Assembly: GCA_963281255.1 (NCBI GenBank)
Contig: OY725495.1
Location: 2,232,001 to 2,296,000, forward strand
From: Aphrocallistes beatrix
Taxonomy: Eukaryota > Porifera > Hexactinellida > Sceptrulophora > Aphrocallistidae
DNA: 64,000 bases
Reading direction: 5' to 3'
The first letter of the stretch is position 1, and the number at the start of each line of letters is the position of its first letter. The notes under the pieces were generated by a model, which saw nothing but the letters and a program-made list of their open reading frames with translations, searched no databases and was not told the DNA's origin. Position numbers and translations under genes: made by a program. Positions 53,716-64,000 of this stretch are shown one piece after another.

Positions 53716-55083
53716 TGATTCTATACAACATAATATTCATTTGAAGATCAGGACCCACTTTCAAAAGTGCGAATTTGGCTGTGGCGCCAAATTAAAATTT
53801 TACACCATTCCATATATAGTTTTGCTGGTTAAAACTCAAATTTGGCTCTGGTTAGACATTGCAAATGTACTATATTTATTCAAATTTGACTGTTTTTTTA
53901 TCTTGCGTTTTTCATAAATTCTATATATGGTGATGCTGGTTAAAACTCGTATTTGTTTGGTCACAAATGACGAGTATGTTATAGTTGAATAGGAAATCAT
54001 TTATCGTCGAAAGGATCTGAAGGATAAATTAAAATTCCAAATTTTTAATTCGTTTTGTGGATTTACCTTCCTATATTACTGAAATTCCTTGATATCTCTA
54101 ATTTCTTTATGTTGGTTCTTGTTTGTTAACTTGATAAACATTATCTACGAGTATATTAACATTTAATCCTCCATCAGGTCGAGTTTAGCCAAGTATTTAC
54201 TTCTAATTATTGAATAACTCTCTCCTGTTAGCTTAGTTATTAGATATTTCTTATATAATGGCTAAGCATTTCATGCAGATCGATCCTGCTTATTTTAGCT
54301 GGTGAAAGCAGCCCAAGAGTTTTACATCCACCACTAACTAGTTGTGTGTATTGTGCCAGAAAAATAATGGCAATCCCCTGTAGTCACCTGATAGAAATAC
54401 TAATCCAAATGCTCGAAGTGGATTTAGTTCTCTAGCAACCAAACTAAATGAATTTCAGGTAGAAGATTGATCGCCCAGGATTTTGAGCTTAAAAGGCTCT
54501 TAGTTCTTCATCGAGTCTCAGGTGAATGGGTATCATTGGCTGAACTAGGTAGAACCGCAAATTCAAACCAATATATATATTAAAGTGATTCCAGTAAAGC
54601 CTTTTAATTACACATTCGAAGTTATTAGTAAATTGACGATATCGAATTAGAGTCAAATACGAGTTTTAACCAACATAACCATATATGGAATGGTGTGGAA
54701 ACCGCAAACTCAAAAAACAGTCAAATTTGAAAAAATTATGTATACTCAGAATACATTATTTCTAATTAAAGAAAGCCACTTGCCATGCCTAGCTAGAGCA
54801 AAATTCGAGCTTTCAAAGGCATGATCATATATGGAATGGTGTGAAAACAGAAAATAAAAAAACAGTCAAATTGGAATATATTAAGGATAGCATTTCGAAA
54901 CAGTATACGTATATGATTTTTCGTTTAAAGAAAGTATATTTGTCATGTCAAACTATAACCAAATTCGAGTTTTAAGTTGTATTACCATAAAGTAAGGTGA
55001 AAAATTAAAATAGGGGCCAAAGCCAAAATAGTCACCTTTGAAGGTGGGTTCCTGAACTTGAATCTTATGTTGTATAGTATCAT
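53716..55083. mobile_element. TIR element of about 1.37 kb splitting the unnamed gene
   Basis: CTATACAACATAATATTC and CAGGACCCACTTTCAAA at the left are mirrored at the right (GGGTTCCTGAA, ATCTTATGTTGTATAG). Inside, ATATGGAATGGTGTG with CAAATTCGAGTTTTAA recurs at about 150-bp spacing (54655, 54801, 54959), with reversed versions at 53800-53960. No protein is encoded. Confidence 0.6.
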
Positions 55084-55124
55084 CGTACCCAAATTTCATG
55101 CTTATATCATAAAATGGACAATTC

Positions 55125-55520
55125 CTTCGCTACTCTGCTGCATTAGAACAGAAACATTAACTCGTAAGGCGATGGTGAATATCGTCGCGGCACTTGTTGT
55201 AGCAGGAGTGAACGTCTACCAGCTGAAAAGAGTCGCGTGAGTTAATGGCTGCGAGTTTTAGGCAGAATTTTCAGCTAATTGTGCCACTGATTGCACATTT
55301 CTACGGAAAGCTTTTGCTAATCAAGAAGGGATGAAGAGGGATCATCTGGCAATTGGTCTGGATTCGGATAAACTGCTGGGCATACCTGTTTTACCGAGCG
55401 GAAGTGGACAGGTGATAGGTCAGAAGATGATGGAGTTCATACACGAATGGTCAGGAGTCCAAGAGAATCTGGCAGGGCTTTGCTTTGACACAATAGCGAG
55501 CGACACGAGAGTACATACAT
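55125..55520 (+). pseudogene. Transposase-like unnamed gene, 3' piece
   Basis: Open pieces TRKAMVNIVAALVVAG, PLIAHFYGKLL, then DSDKLLGIPVLPSGSGQ and ENLAGLCFDTIASDT. The order (a basic helix, a HWDGK-like box, a KLLGIP-like box and a LCFDTTASNT-like box) matches, from memory, an uncharacterised high-copy family in arthropods and other invertebrates that looks like a DDE-type transposase: the D in CFDT could be catalytic. There are at least two frameshifts, and it ends near 55520 before the expected later acidic residue. Confidence 0.45.
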
Positions 55521-55897
55521 GAGCGATCACAGTTAATCAGTAATTCTTCAAACGCAAACTGTTATTTCTTCCGTTCTGGGAATCACACGCTGCAGCTATA
55601 TACAGCTTCGAAATCTTCTTTACTTCGTCGAGACCATACATAGAGCTAAAAGTCTGAGTATTTATTTACAAAATTATAAAATAATTGATGAAAGGGGAGT
55701 GCAATCGGAGTAATTTGTATTTCTAGAACCTCATTATATTTAGGTGCCAGTATGGTATTGTACGAGGAGCCAAGGTGCTTGCAGTGTGATTCGATTTTGG
55801 TGCTGGGTTTCCATCACCCCTGGAATTACAAGATAACCCCCTGTTTGGGTGTCATTTAACTTTTATCACCTCCAAAAAAGTGCCGGACTCGAAAATC

Positions 55898-56285
55898 CTA
55901 GATAAAACCATGCCTTTCGTAAAGAAATGGTGCAATCGTCCGAACAAAATGGGAAATCCACTTCCCCTTCGATAGACGGGATGCCAACTTTAGAACTAAA
56001 CGATTGCCCATATCGAAAATAATGATGGCCCTTCCCAGGAATAGGGTACCGCCCCTCTCACTCTTCAAAAAAAATGGATCCGCCCTGCCCCCTCGAATAA
56101 AAAGAGTGATCCTCCAGATCAAATGGGTTGCTGCCCCACTCGAACAAATGGTTCTCTTCCCCGTACAAAATAAAAGGGTCTCTCCACTCGAGCAAATGTT
56201 ACCCTGCACCACTTCGAACAAAAATAGTGGTGCTTTTGGAACAAAGGGGTTGTCCCACCTCAAACAAATAGTGCTCCCACCATCG
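55898..56285. repeat. GC-richer minisatellite, about 27-35 bp unit
   Basis: About eleven imperfect copies of a unit near CTCGAACAAATGGTTCTCCC. Long open frames on both strands across it (121 and 95 codons) arise from the repeat period. Confidence 0.75.
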
Positions 56286-56289
56286 TCAT

Positions 56290-57690
56290 GATTTTAGTTA
56301 CAAATGAACATTTATAAAACATTTATTATTTCTTAAAGTAAATGTAGAGGAAACTCTGGGTAAATTTTCACTTTGAAACATCATAATTGGTCTAAAGAAA
56401 ACCTCGTTGATAGGATAGGAGTGTGTTCCTAACTTATTGTGAAAATACACAAATGAAAGCTTCTAATTGATAAATTTACTCCAATATTTTTTGGTGAATC
56501 ATCAGACGCATTCATAATGATATTAGCATAATATGTTCACTTCTATCTCTTCCTTCAGAGAGATATCAGCTTCGAATAATTTGTGACTGCACAACATTTC
56601 TTTTAGGTTAATAATCCTGTGATACAAAGACATAACGGAATGAAATTGCATTAGATACAAGCAAGCTTCAAGTACTTGCGTAGCACGGCTAGCGAACACT
56701 TCGTGACCGCACAGCACAGTGAAGAAATAATCGGTAATAGCTCGATTTTTGAGGTCTTAGAAATGGCCTATTGTGCTACACATTTGCTTCTAGGATACGA
56801 AAAGATCATAGAGATGAAATTATTTGATCAGATCTCATTAGCAACCTAGAAATATGTTTGAATTACAATCACCAAATATGGTTTCAAAAAATTACTTTTA
56901 GAATTTTTAAATATTTTCCAACACTTATTTTGATTATTTTTTCATGTAGATTCCAGTTACCTACCTAAAATTAGCACAATTCTTCCAGTTGCTGAATTAA
57001 CTTAAATTTAATTTGTATTGATCAACTTTTTAGATGAAATACAATTGAATATTTAGTCTTCGATCTTTTTCGATCAGATATGGCGAATTGTTAAACCTAA
57101 ACTAGCTAAAAATGGAGAAAATTTACAATGAGATAGAATCGGTCACCAATTGACATCACCTGACCAAAAATGTCAAACAAAGACTTTATTTTAGTCATAT
57201 GGCCTAAAATTTTAGAATTTTTCAATATTTTCCAACATTTCTATAGAAAATCAAAATCTGGAATTACTATTTAAATGACAATTTGCATAAATCAATGTGA
57301 ATATGATTGTATACACTTAGAAATGAACAATCTTTAAGCATACAATGCTCTGGAAGCATGTGACTCCCAAAGACGTGTTCATTCGCCTTATTTCTCAACC
57401 AAAATGTATTCTCTTTTTATCAAAGAAAGTTTATTGCTAACAAACCAGCTAAAAAGATGTTGAGATAAATTTATAAATACGACCGTTATCTGAAAGTGTA
57501 GTTATTTTGTAACGATCCATCATAGTTTCGATCATAATAACCCAGCAGAGTTGTATCTACCTGTCAAAATTGGTCAACATGACCAATTCTATTCGGATAA
57601 ACAAACCTTTTACAAAACAAATTTTGCAGCGTTATTAAAACTCGAAAAATAGAAACCAAATCAAAAAAGTTAGGTCAATCAATTGCTATA
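56290..57690. other. No gene seen
   Basis: AT-rich and without a repeat partner in the window. The 64-codon minus frame at 56523-56717 has no motif. Confidence 0.4.
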
Positions 57691-57706
57691 CAAGATATCT
57701 TATAAG

Positions 57707-58237
57707 CAAGGTTGAAACCGATTGAACCGAATATCAGTATTCATGAATAGTTCCTGAACCGAATACGAATAGTGATCATATTCGGTACTCTAACCGAATA
57801 CGAATAGTGATAATATTTGGTACTCTAACCGAATACGAATCGTGATAATATTCAGCTACTCTAACCGAATACAAATACTGATATTATTCGGGCACTTCAT
57901 AAATTCTAATACTGCGCAGCTGAAATAAATAACCTTTAATAGAGGACTGTGAATTGTTATAGTACTGTATATGTTGACCTATTTTACAGATTGTGACTGG
58001 ATATGATAGGTAAATCAGTTAGAAAATATATTATAACCAAGGCTGAAACCGATATAAATATTCAGGAATATTCCCTAACCGAATACGAATACTGATAATA
58101 TTCGGTTAGTTTAACCGAATACGAATCTGATATTCGGTCACTCTAACCGAATGCGAATACTGATATTCGGTTCTCAACCGAATATCAACTATTTGCCAAA
58201 TAGTAACCGAATATTGAACTATTCGGTTGCAACCTTG
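57707..58237. mobile_element. 531-bp hAT-type MITE
   Basis: Ends CAAGGTTGAAACCGA and CGGTTGCAACCTTG with 8-bp duplication CTTATAAG on both sides (57699-57706 and 58238-58245). Inside, AACCGAATACGAATA repeats many times in both halves. Confidence 0.85.
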
Positions 58238-58360
58238 CTTATAAGTAAATAATACATTTAGTACCTCTAACTTGCACCTAGAAACCTAATACCGCTGATG
58301 TAGCTGTTTTTGCCCACTGTACACAGTCATCATGCGGTTGCCTGGTGATCTTAAAAAATA

Positions 58361-58541
58361 CAGTAGATATTGGGTACTATTGCGATATTAGATATAGTGA
58401 TATCATGGATATATTGATAATTTTGTTCGGTTTGAGGTGTCCCAGTTCGATGACATTCTAATATTAATTTTATTGGATATAATGATAATTTTAACAGAAA
58501 TTATCTGTTCCAGGCGCTATCATTATATCCAATATCTACTG
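58361..58541. mobile_element. 181-bp TA-flanked MITE
   Basis: CAGTAGATATTGGGTA and CCAATATCTACTG are inverse ends flanked by TA (58359-58360 and 58542-58543), suggesting a Tc1/mariner-type MITE. A diverged relative lies at about 30158-30250. Confidence 0.8.
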
Positions 58542-58559
58542 TATAAGTATTGGCTAGTT

Positions 58560-59105
58560 TCACTAATCCATTCGAAAACTTTCTGAATATATATATCAAT
58601 TGTAAACAAAACAAAAAGTGGTCACAAAGTTCTACATCCCTAATAAACCCAGATTAACTAATGAAAGGTAATATCTAGCATATTTTTAAGTTTGGGATAC
58701 ATTATATGACTATTGCAAGCAAAAACAAACAAATATATCAGATATTCGAAATCTACAAACACCCCTAAAACTAATATCAACAGTAGAACGCTAGTTTATT
58801 GTAAATTTTTGAGGTTTTATTTTCACTTTATGTATTTTTGCAAACAATGGTAAAGAAATAATTTATGTTGTTGGAAATCTACACATCTAATAAATCCAGG
58901 AAGCAAGCTATTGAGACTTAGTCTCTACCCAATTTTATGAGATTTATTTACTTTATATAACTATGTAATATCAAAATAATAAACAAAAATTTATCATCTA
59001 GCTCGACATTTGAGATACTAAATCTACAAAGCTGAAAACTCCATGTCCACCGTTAGAAGCTAGCCTTTAGAATATTTTTGAAATTTGTTCCCAAAAATAT
59101 TCTAA
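58560..59105 (+). repeat. Family C tandem units and hairpin
   Basis: About four diverged 141-bp-type units (ATATCAATTGTAAACAAAAC and AGCTAGCC markers). The last ends in the hairpin GCCTTTAGAATATTTTTG and CAAAAATATTCTAAAGGC. Confidence 0.6.
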
Positions 59106-59392
59106 AGGCTAAGCAAAAATTCACACACCATAAGTATTATCATATCTCTTACTAATCGTCAGATAACCTTCAGTAAGAGTTTGATAAAACAAGTCCCAAA
59201 ACGAAAGTTTGTGGTTTTTTGCCAATCCTCAAATATCACATACTATTTTGTCCCAAAGTGAGATTTTTATTGTTTTCAAATATCTCTCCTAACAAAGTAA
59301 TTCAACCTAACCATATCATTAGAATTAACCTCTATTGCTCAATTATAGAGATATTATTTAAGTCTAAAGCAATGTAAGGAAACTCCAAGCAG

Positions 59393-59525
59393 AGGCGTAG
59401 CAAGGGTGCGACACATATGGCCTCGCCCAAAACCTCAAAGGTTGAGTCCACAAAAAATTCACAAATTAGAATTGGGTCCTGCCACCGTCTCACCGAATGG
59501 ACAGGGATTGCTGCACCCTAAAAAT
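59393..59525. mobile_element. hAT-type MITE end
   Basis: CAGAGGCGTAGCAAGGGTG is a common style of hAT terminus. The right end around CTGCACCCTA is less certain. Confidence 0.4.
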
Positions 59526-59587
59526 TGGGCAGGCTATCCCTCTGACTACATGACCAAATTAACGTAAATTTTGTTGAATCATGAACA

Positions 59588-59625
59588 TTATATATATATA
59601 CTATATATATATAATATAGATAATC
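59588..59625. repeat. TA microsatellite
   Basis: Alternating TA runs with a single C interruption. Confidence 0.8.
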
Positions 59626-59834
59626 TAGATATACGAAAAAATACTTAATATTTCACATACGTATAAAATACATACATATATACTACAAGGTATGCCTTGG
59701 GTTGATCAAAACTATCTGGCTCTTCAAATGTTATTCAAGAAATAACTATGCGAAAGAAAAATTCAATACAAAATATTAATTTGAACGACCTTTGCAAGGG
59801 TAATAAAGAATCAATTATAAAAAAAAATGTAAAC

Positions 59835-60190
59835 CTCAAAAAGTTTTCTGAAAGTTGTTCACACAAATCCCAGTCGTAACCCACTCCGTCTACACGTATA
59901 TCTTTGGCAATTTGTGCATATTGCACATTCTCTTCCAAATTCTTTCTTGCCATTTCTTCTTGCAATGCTATTTCTTTTTCAAATAATTCATCAGATTTTT
60001 GCACAAGTTCTAAAGCAAATTTTTGAGCCTTATTTTTCCTATATTGTAAGAAAGTTTCAAATTCCTGCCTCGAAATATCTTTTTTGTTTGAATTTTTCAC
60101 CCTTTTTGTACTAACTTTCGATTTTACATTGAAAGTAACACTAGAATCTATAAATGAAATCCATTGTAAACATTTAGAGATATAACATTA
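59835..60190 (-). CDS. Probable host exon, charged helical protein
   Basis: A stop-free minus-strand frame from about 60190 to a donor-like GTTTAC after 59835. Its middle (FALELVQKSDELFEKEIA and LQEEMARKNLEENV) is strongly helical with heptad-like spacing, probably coiled coil, followed by IRVDGVGYDWDLCEQLSENF, which looks like a conserved end segment. There are no stops or repeat similarity, unlike the surrounding decayed sequences. I do not recognise the family. The upstream border is uncertain: frame opens near 60194, the first ATG inside is near 59960, and an acceptor could lie anywhere between. Confidence 0.45.
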
Positions 60191-60394
60191 AAAATTTGAA
60201 ATATTTTTTACCTCCATTGAATTGATTTCAGAGATCAAAAAAGTTCATTCATTTGCGAGTTCAAATTAGATACATTTTGCAAAAGCACCCTAAATTGCAC
60301 CTATTTCGCATCACCCAAGAAATTGATCCAAATGGTCGTGATTATGGACTGATCTCAGCATTCAAATATCCTATAAATTTAGGGCATTCGAGGA

Positions 60395-60498
60395 AATTGT
60401 GAGCGAATTTATCCCCGAATTTGAAGTCTTTGGAAAGACAACTTGAAAGCAATGTGCCCTGATTCCCGATTTTCGCTTCGTTCCAGAAGGACCTTTTA
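60395..60498. repeat. Fragment of MITE G
   Basis: GTGCCCTGATTCCCGATTTT and CGCTTCG followed by CAGAAGGAC match the 32240-32190 region of MITE G in reverse orientation with changes. Confidence 0.5.
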
Positions 60499-60504
60499 TA
60501 TAAA

Positions 60505-60808
60505 TATAAGCGCGCTTCGCTTGCTTGTGCTGCGCGGCTGGCGGACAGTTTGTGTCCGCCAGAGGCGTCCTTTGGACGCCTGGGGTCATATTGATTAATT
60601 ATAAGGGAAATAATATCTCTAAATACGTCTGTCCTACTGTTATAATCGATATCGCACGAAAAATCACCAAATTATCAATTTTTAAAATTATGATGAGTAA
60701 TGATGACGTCATAAAAAAGTTATGAGTCATCATTTTTTGTGGATAGTTGTATCATATGTGCGGTATGTTAGTATACACATTCTATTAAAATTTCAGCCTT
60801 CTATCTCC
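60505..60808 (-). repeat. Family B 3' half, reversed
   Basis: Starts at the GC-rich hairpins (GCGCGCTTCGCTTGC, GGCGGACAGTTTGTGTCCGCC region, GGCGTCCTTTGGACGCC) and runs back to CAGCCTTCTATCTCC at the assembly gap. Confidence 0.75.
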
Positions 60809-61008
60809 NNNNNNNNNNNNNNNNNNNNNNNNNNNNNNNNNNNNNNNNNNNNNNNNNNNNNNNNNNNNNNNNNNNNNNNNNNNNNNNNNNNNNNNNNNNN
60901 NNNNNNNNNNNNNNNNNNNNNNNNNNNNNNNNNNNNNNNNNNNNNNNNNNNNNNNNNNNNNNNNNNNNNNNNNNNNNNNNNNNNNNNNNNNNNNNNNNNN
61001 NNNNNNNN
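60809..61008. other. Assembly gap of 200 N
   Basis: Exactly 200 unknown bases between a reversed family B half and a family A half. Both are repeats, so the join may be approximate. Confidence 0.99.
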
Positions 61009-61450
61009 AAGATCAAATTTGAATGCATAGTTATTGCGGTTTCCAAGATATGACCTCAACTGATCAAAATGCGTTTTCATAGCAACGCTGGAATGTAGCA
61101 ACATTCCATGAAAAATATTCACTTTTCGCATCAACCCATTCACAGCTCAGTTCTATACAAAGAAACTATATTAAAACAAACTTAGAAGTGCCCTTAAACA
61201 ACCTCTGAAATTCACTAAATGTGTCCCAAATATAACCTATTGTGCAATCATATGATGACTAATCGAAATTTTAACAACGGATATGGATACTCTGGCGTCA
61301 TATTTATATATGCTGGTAATACATTTCGAAGCTCTATTCTGCGTCGTTCATGATTTTTGGCAGATCATGTATTTAATCAACCATCTTCGACCGCATCCCT
61401 GGTCCATTTTTGAGATTTAGATGGGTGGCCTTATATACAGAGTGCTATGT
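61009..61450. mobile_element. Family A foldback, right half
   Basis: From GATCAAATTTGAATGCATAG through CATAGCAACGCTGGAATGTA to GGTGGCCTTATATACAGAGT. The left part is lost in the gap. Confidence 0.6.
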
Positions 61451-62279
61451 TCGGACTAAATATCGGATTGTTTAGCAAATATTAGCCCTCTAAAATTAGC
61501 TTTTCAACTCATTAGTGACATCTATTGCATTCCTATTACATAGCAACAACAGCATTACACACTGTTTATGTTTAGTCTGTCTGTGGTCAAATATACAACA
61601 TACTTATAATTCCAAGTGCACATATCAATTGCAGAATGTTGTAAGAATTAGTGATATTATAGAGGAAGACAAAAAAGCATTTTCAAAATGGTAGAATTGA
61701 GAGTTGTCAGGTCAATTTTATATTTTTACAAAAGGCATAAAATTTTGAATTATATATATAGAAAGCGTTTACAGGTACAAAAATGTGAATAACTCAAAGA
61801 GAACATATGGAAACCAAAAGAATTTTTTTATACAATGAATTATGAATATAAACAGTAAAATACCCAAAAATAAAACAGTTTCAAAAATATACATTTTTGT
61901 TACGTCATAGTTCCGGTTTGCTTCGGGAGTTGGTTTCAGTTCCAGTTTTCACAAAGAAAAGGAACTCAAAACTTAATTTACTCAAGTTTTTCGTTTTCTC
62001 CATATGTAAAAACATAAGTATTGCAATTTATGAAAGAATTTGATGGATATTTTTCGAGTTATTCGAGTTTAAAATGGGATGGGATTTTACCATTGTGAAA
62101 ATCCTTGGTCAAAACAGCAAAAATTCAAAAATTTGTGACGTCATAACTCAAAAACCACATGACCGATTGATCTGAAATTTTCACAAAAGTAAAGACATAT
62201 ACGTGCCCTGTCACACAGCAAATTTCAGACCAATCGGTTGATGGTGGTGAAATTATTGGTTTTTTGACATGGAATTCCC
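61451..62279. other. No gene seen
   Basis: AT-rich. No open frame or repeat partner was recognised. Confidence 0.4.
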
Positions 62280-62630
62280 CTATTAGAAATTTCAGTTTTC
62301 GACCATAACAACTATTTTAAGTGGTAGAAGGCTGAAATTTTAATAGAATGCGTATATTAATGTTTCTCACATATGATACAAATTTCCTCAAAAAATGATG
62401 ACTCATCACTATGTCATGACATCATCATTAAGCATCAAAAATTAAAAAATTGACATTTTTTTAAATTATTAGAGTTATATCGATTGTGACAATAAGACAG
62501 ATGAAATTAGAGATGTTATCTCCTTTATAATTAATTAATGTGAGCCCAGGCGCCCAAAGGGCGCCTCCAGCGGACACAAAGTGTCCGCCAGCCGAGCAGC
62601 ACTAGCAAGCGAAGCGTGCTTGTGTGTAAT
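62280..62630 (+). repeat. Family B 3' half
   Basis: From GTGGTAGAAGGCTGAAATTT through GATGACTCATCACTATG to the hairpin terminus GGCGCCTCCAGCGGACACAA and AAGCGAAGCGTGCTTGT. Confidence 0.75.
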
Positions 62631-62879
62631 ATAATCCACCCGGAAAATGTATTTGCATACTCTTACTATTTTATGTTCATTTAAAACTAAAATGGGTTTA
62701 TTCGTGAAGATCAAAACCGAAATCTGCGCATTCGAAATAGTTATGGTCTGCTATTTCTAATCAATTTTCAATTCCTGATTTCAGATTATCAATAACTGTC
62801 AACTTGTCCCATATATATCCCTGTTTACCACTACGTATACATGGATGATGTTGAAATACCCTTTGTGCCAAGGTTGATA

Positions 62880-63075
62880 ATTTACGTATTGTGTAGAGCA
62901 ATTTATTAGAAGTCTTCAACTATTACTAATTCTAATGTGTAGATTTCGAATCTTGAATCAGACTGTTGGTATCTCTTAGATTTTGAAAACATCTCCCTTG
63001 ATGAGAATATTCAATTTAGTGCTATTTTATGGGAAATAATGTAGAGCACAAACTCTTTGGTCCAGTTTGTCTATA
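62880..63075. repeat. Family F MITE end
   Basis: Same order as 26160-26300: GTAGATTTCGAATCTTGAAT, then a terminus-like TTTGGTCCAGTTTGTCTATA directly before family B. Confidence 0.5.
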
Positions 63076-63700
63076 TATCTCTGTAACGAGCTGATTGAAG
63101 AAACTGCCAGGCAAAAGTAGATTTTGGCATGTTATAATATTTTGGCCTATGGCTACATTAAATTTTGGCCTCAAACTAAAATGTCTGAACATCACAGAAT
63201 TGTGAAATCATTGTCACATTTTTATAGTTAAAGATGTCAGATTTTCGACTATAACTCAACCATTTTCGATGATAAAAGCCTGGAATTTTAATAGACTGCG
63301 TATATTAATCTTCTTCACATATGATGCAACTATCATCAAAAATAATTGTTCATCATTCTATAATGACGTCATCATTACGCATCAAAAAGTGAAAAATTGA
63401 CAAATTTTGAGATTTTCTGAGTGATATCGATTATAGCAGTAAATCAGATGTCAGTGTTTCATACAGGATTTGCATGTAAGGGGGGGCAATCTGTGATATC
63501 TAAATATTCAAGAGGGGTTGGAACTAAATCATTTCTCTTCATTTTATGATTCATTTCATTTCAAAGGGGGCACTTGAATGAGCAGGGGGGGCAAGTGCCT
63601 CCCCTATCACCCTTTGTATGAAACCCAGGATGTACAAGTATTTAGAGTTGTTATTTACCTTATAATTAATTAATGTGAGCCTAGGCGCTTCAAGTTTGTG
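63076..63700 (+). repeat. Family B copy, diverged, with insert
   Basis: From GAGCTGATTGAAGAAACTGC to AATGTGAGCCTAGGCGC, where the GC-rich hairpins are lost. A 177-bp MITE sits inside. Confidence 0.65.
63452..63628. mobile_element. 177-bp MITE with 5-bp target duplication
   Basis: CAGTGTTTCATACAGG and CTTTGTATGAAACCCAG are inverse ends. GATGT is duplicated at 63447-63451 and 63629-63633. Other family B copies read GACGT at the empty site, which supports the insertion. Confidence 0.65.
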
Positions 63701-64000
63701 CACTTAAAACTGCATACAGTACACTACCTAGACCAAAGTATTTGAACAATTAATTATTTCCATACGAATATAATTGGGTTTATCTATAACGCGAATTGAA
63801 TTCGAACTGCAATAGATATGAATAATCTTATTAAAGATTCAAATCCACACGTTTAAAAGTCATAGTAGAAAATTTGAAATCAAACAGTTATTTCCAACGT
63901 GTAAATAATCAATCAGTCCCATTTATGCCCATTTTAAAGTCTATACATGATGGTGATGAGTGCTAGCTAACAGGTAGCAGAGGTTGTTGCATTAATAGAG
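63701..64000. other. No gene seen
   Basis: AT-rich tail of the window without a recognised feature. Confidence 0.4.

Noticed and set aside
55898-56291. Overlapping open frames of 121 (minus) and 95 (plus) codons
   Set aside because: Both arise from the minisatellite period; sequences are repetitive translation.
60722-61143. Long frames across the N run
   Set aside because: They exist only because N is read through; no real sequence supports them.

Overview
This is repeat-rich, AT-rich animal DNA. No bacterial-style operons are present. Genes are split by short GT-AG introns of about 63-70 bp, and the transposon families (Ginger-like, Tc1/mariner, hAT, MULE, THAP/P-like, Ty3/Gypsy, TTAA-type MITEs) together with one recognisable host exon (DDRGK1-like) point to an invertebrate. 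I cannot name the species. A 200-base run of N (60809-61008) marks a scaffold gap.

Layout: 0.5-4.4 kb is a broken multi-exon Ginger-like gene joining a Gypsy-type integrase to an OTU cysteine protease. It is interrupted by a foldback element in its last intron and a small MITE in its last exon. A 47-bp minisatellite and a Tc1 element with a frameshifted transposase follow (5-6.8 kb). From 7 to 19 kb there are nested MITEs, including a family with TTAA target duplications in which one 2.5-kb copy sits inside another. A decayed BED-hAT lies at 19-21.4 kb. Two 5'-oriented Gypsy pol remnants lie at 22.7-24.2 and 30.3-33.75 kb on the minus strand. Between them are an inverted duplication of a PIN-like/CXC gene remnant (27.2-28.8 kb) and a ZBED-type hAT remnant (29.1-29.9 kb).

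From 34 to 42 kb there are foldback copies, one carrying a captured coding fragment, and the last exon of a DDRGK1-like host gene (40.1-40.4 kb). A decayed mariner follows at 42-42.9 kb. Two well-preserved DNA transposons come next. One is a hAT with an 8-bp duplication and an uninterrupted transposase frame that lacks a BED finger (43.6-45.6 kb). The other is a MULE with long TIRs, an 8-bp duplication and an intact 534-residue FLYWCH-MULE-RING protein (45.7-48.6 kb). The remaining 48.6-64 kb holds a THAP/P-like remnant, a decayed transposase-like gene split by a TIR element, minisatellites, MITEs with identifiable target duplications, and one unassigned probable host exon (59.8-60.2 kb).

The genes do not form a pathway. 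The window is a stratified graveyard of mobile elements with two possibly recent arrivals (the hAT and the MULE) and at most two or three host exons. Homology statements come from recognising motifs by eye; no database search was run.
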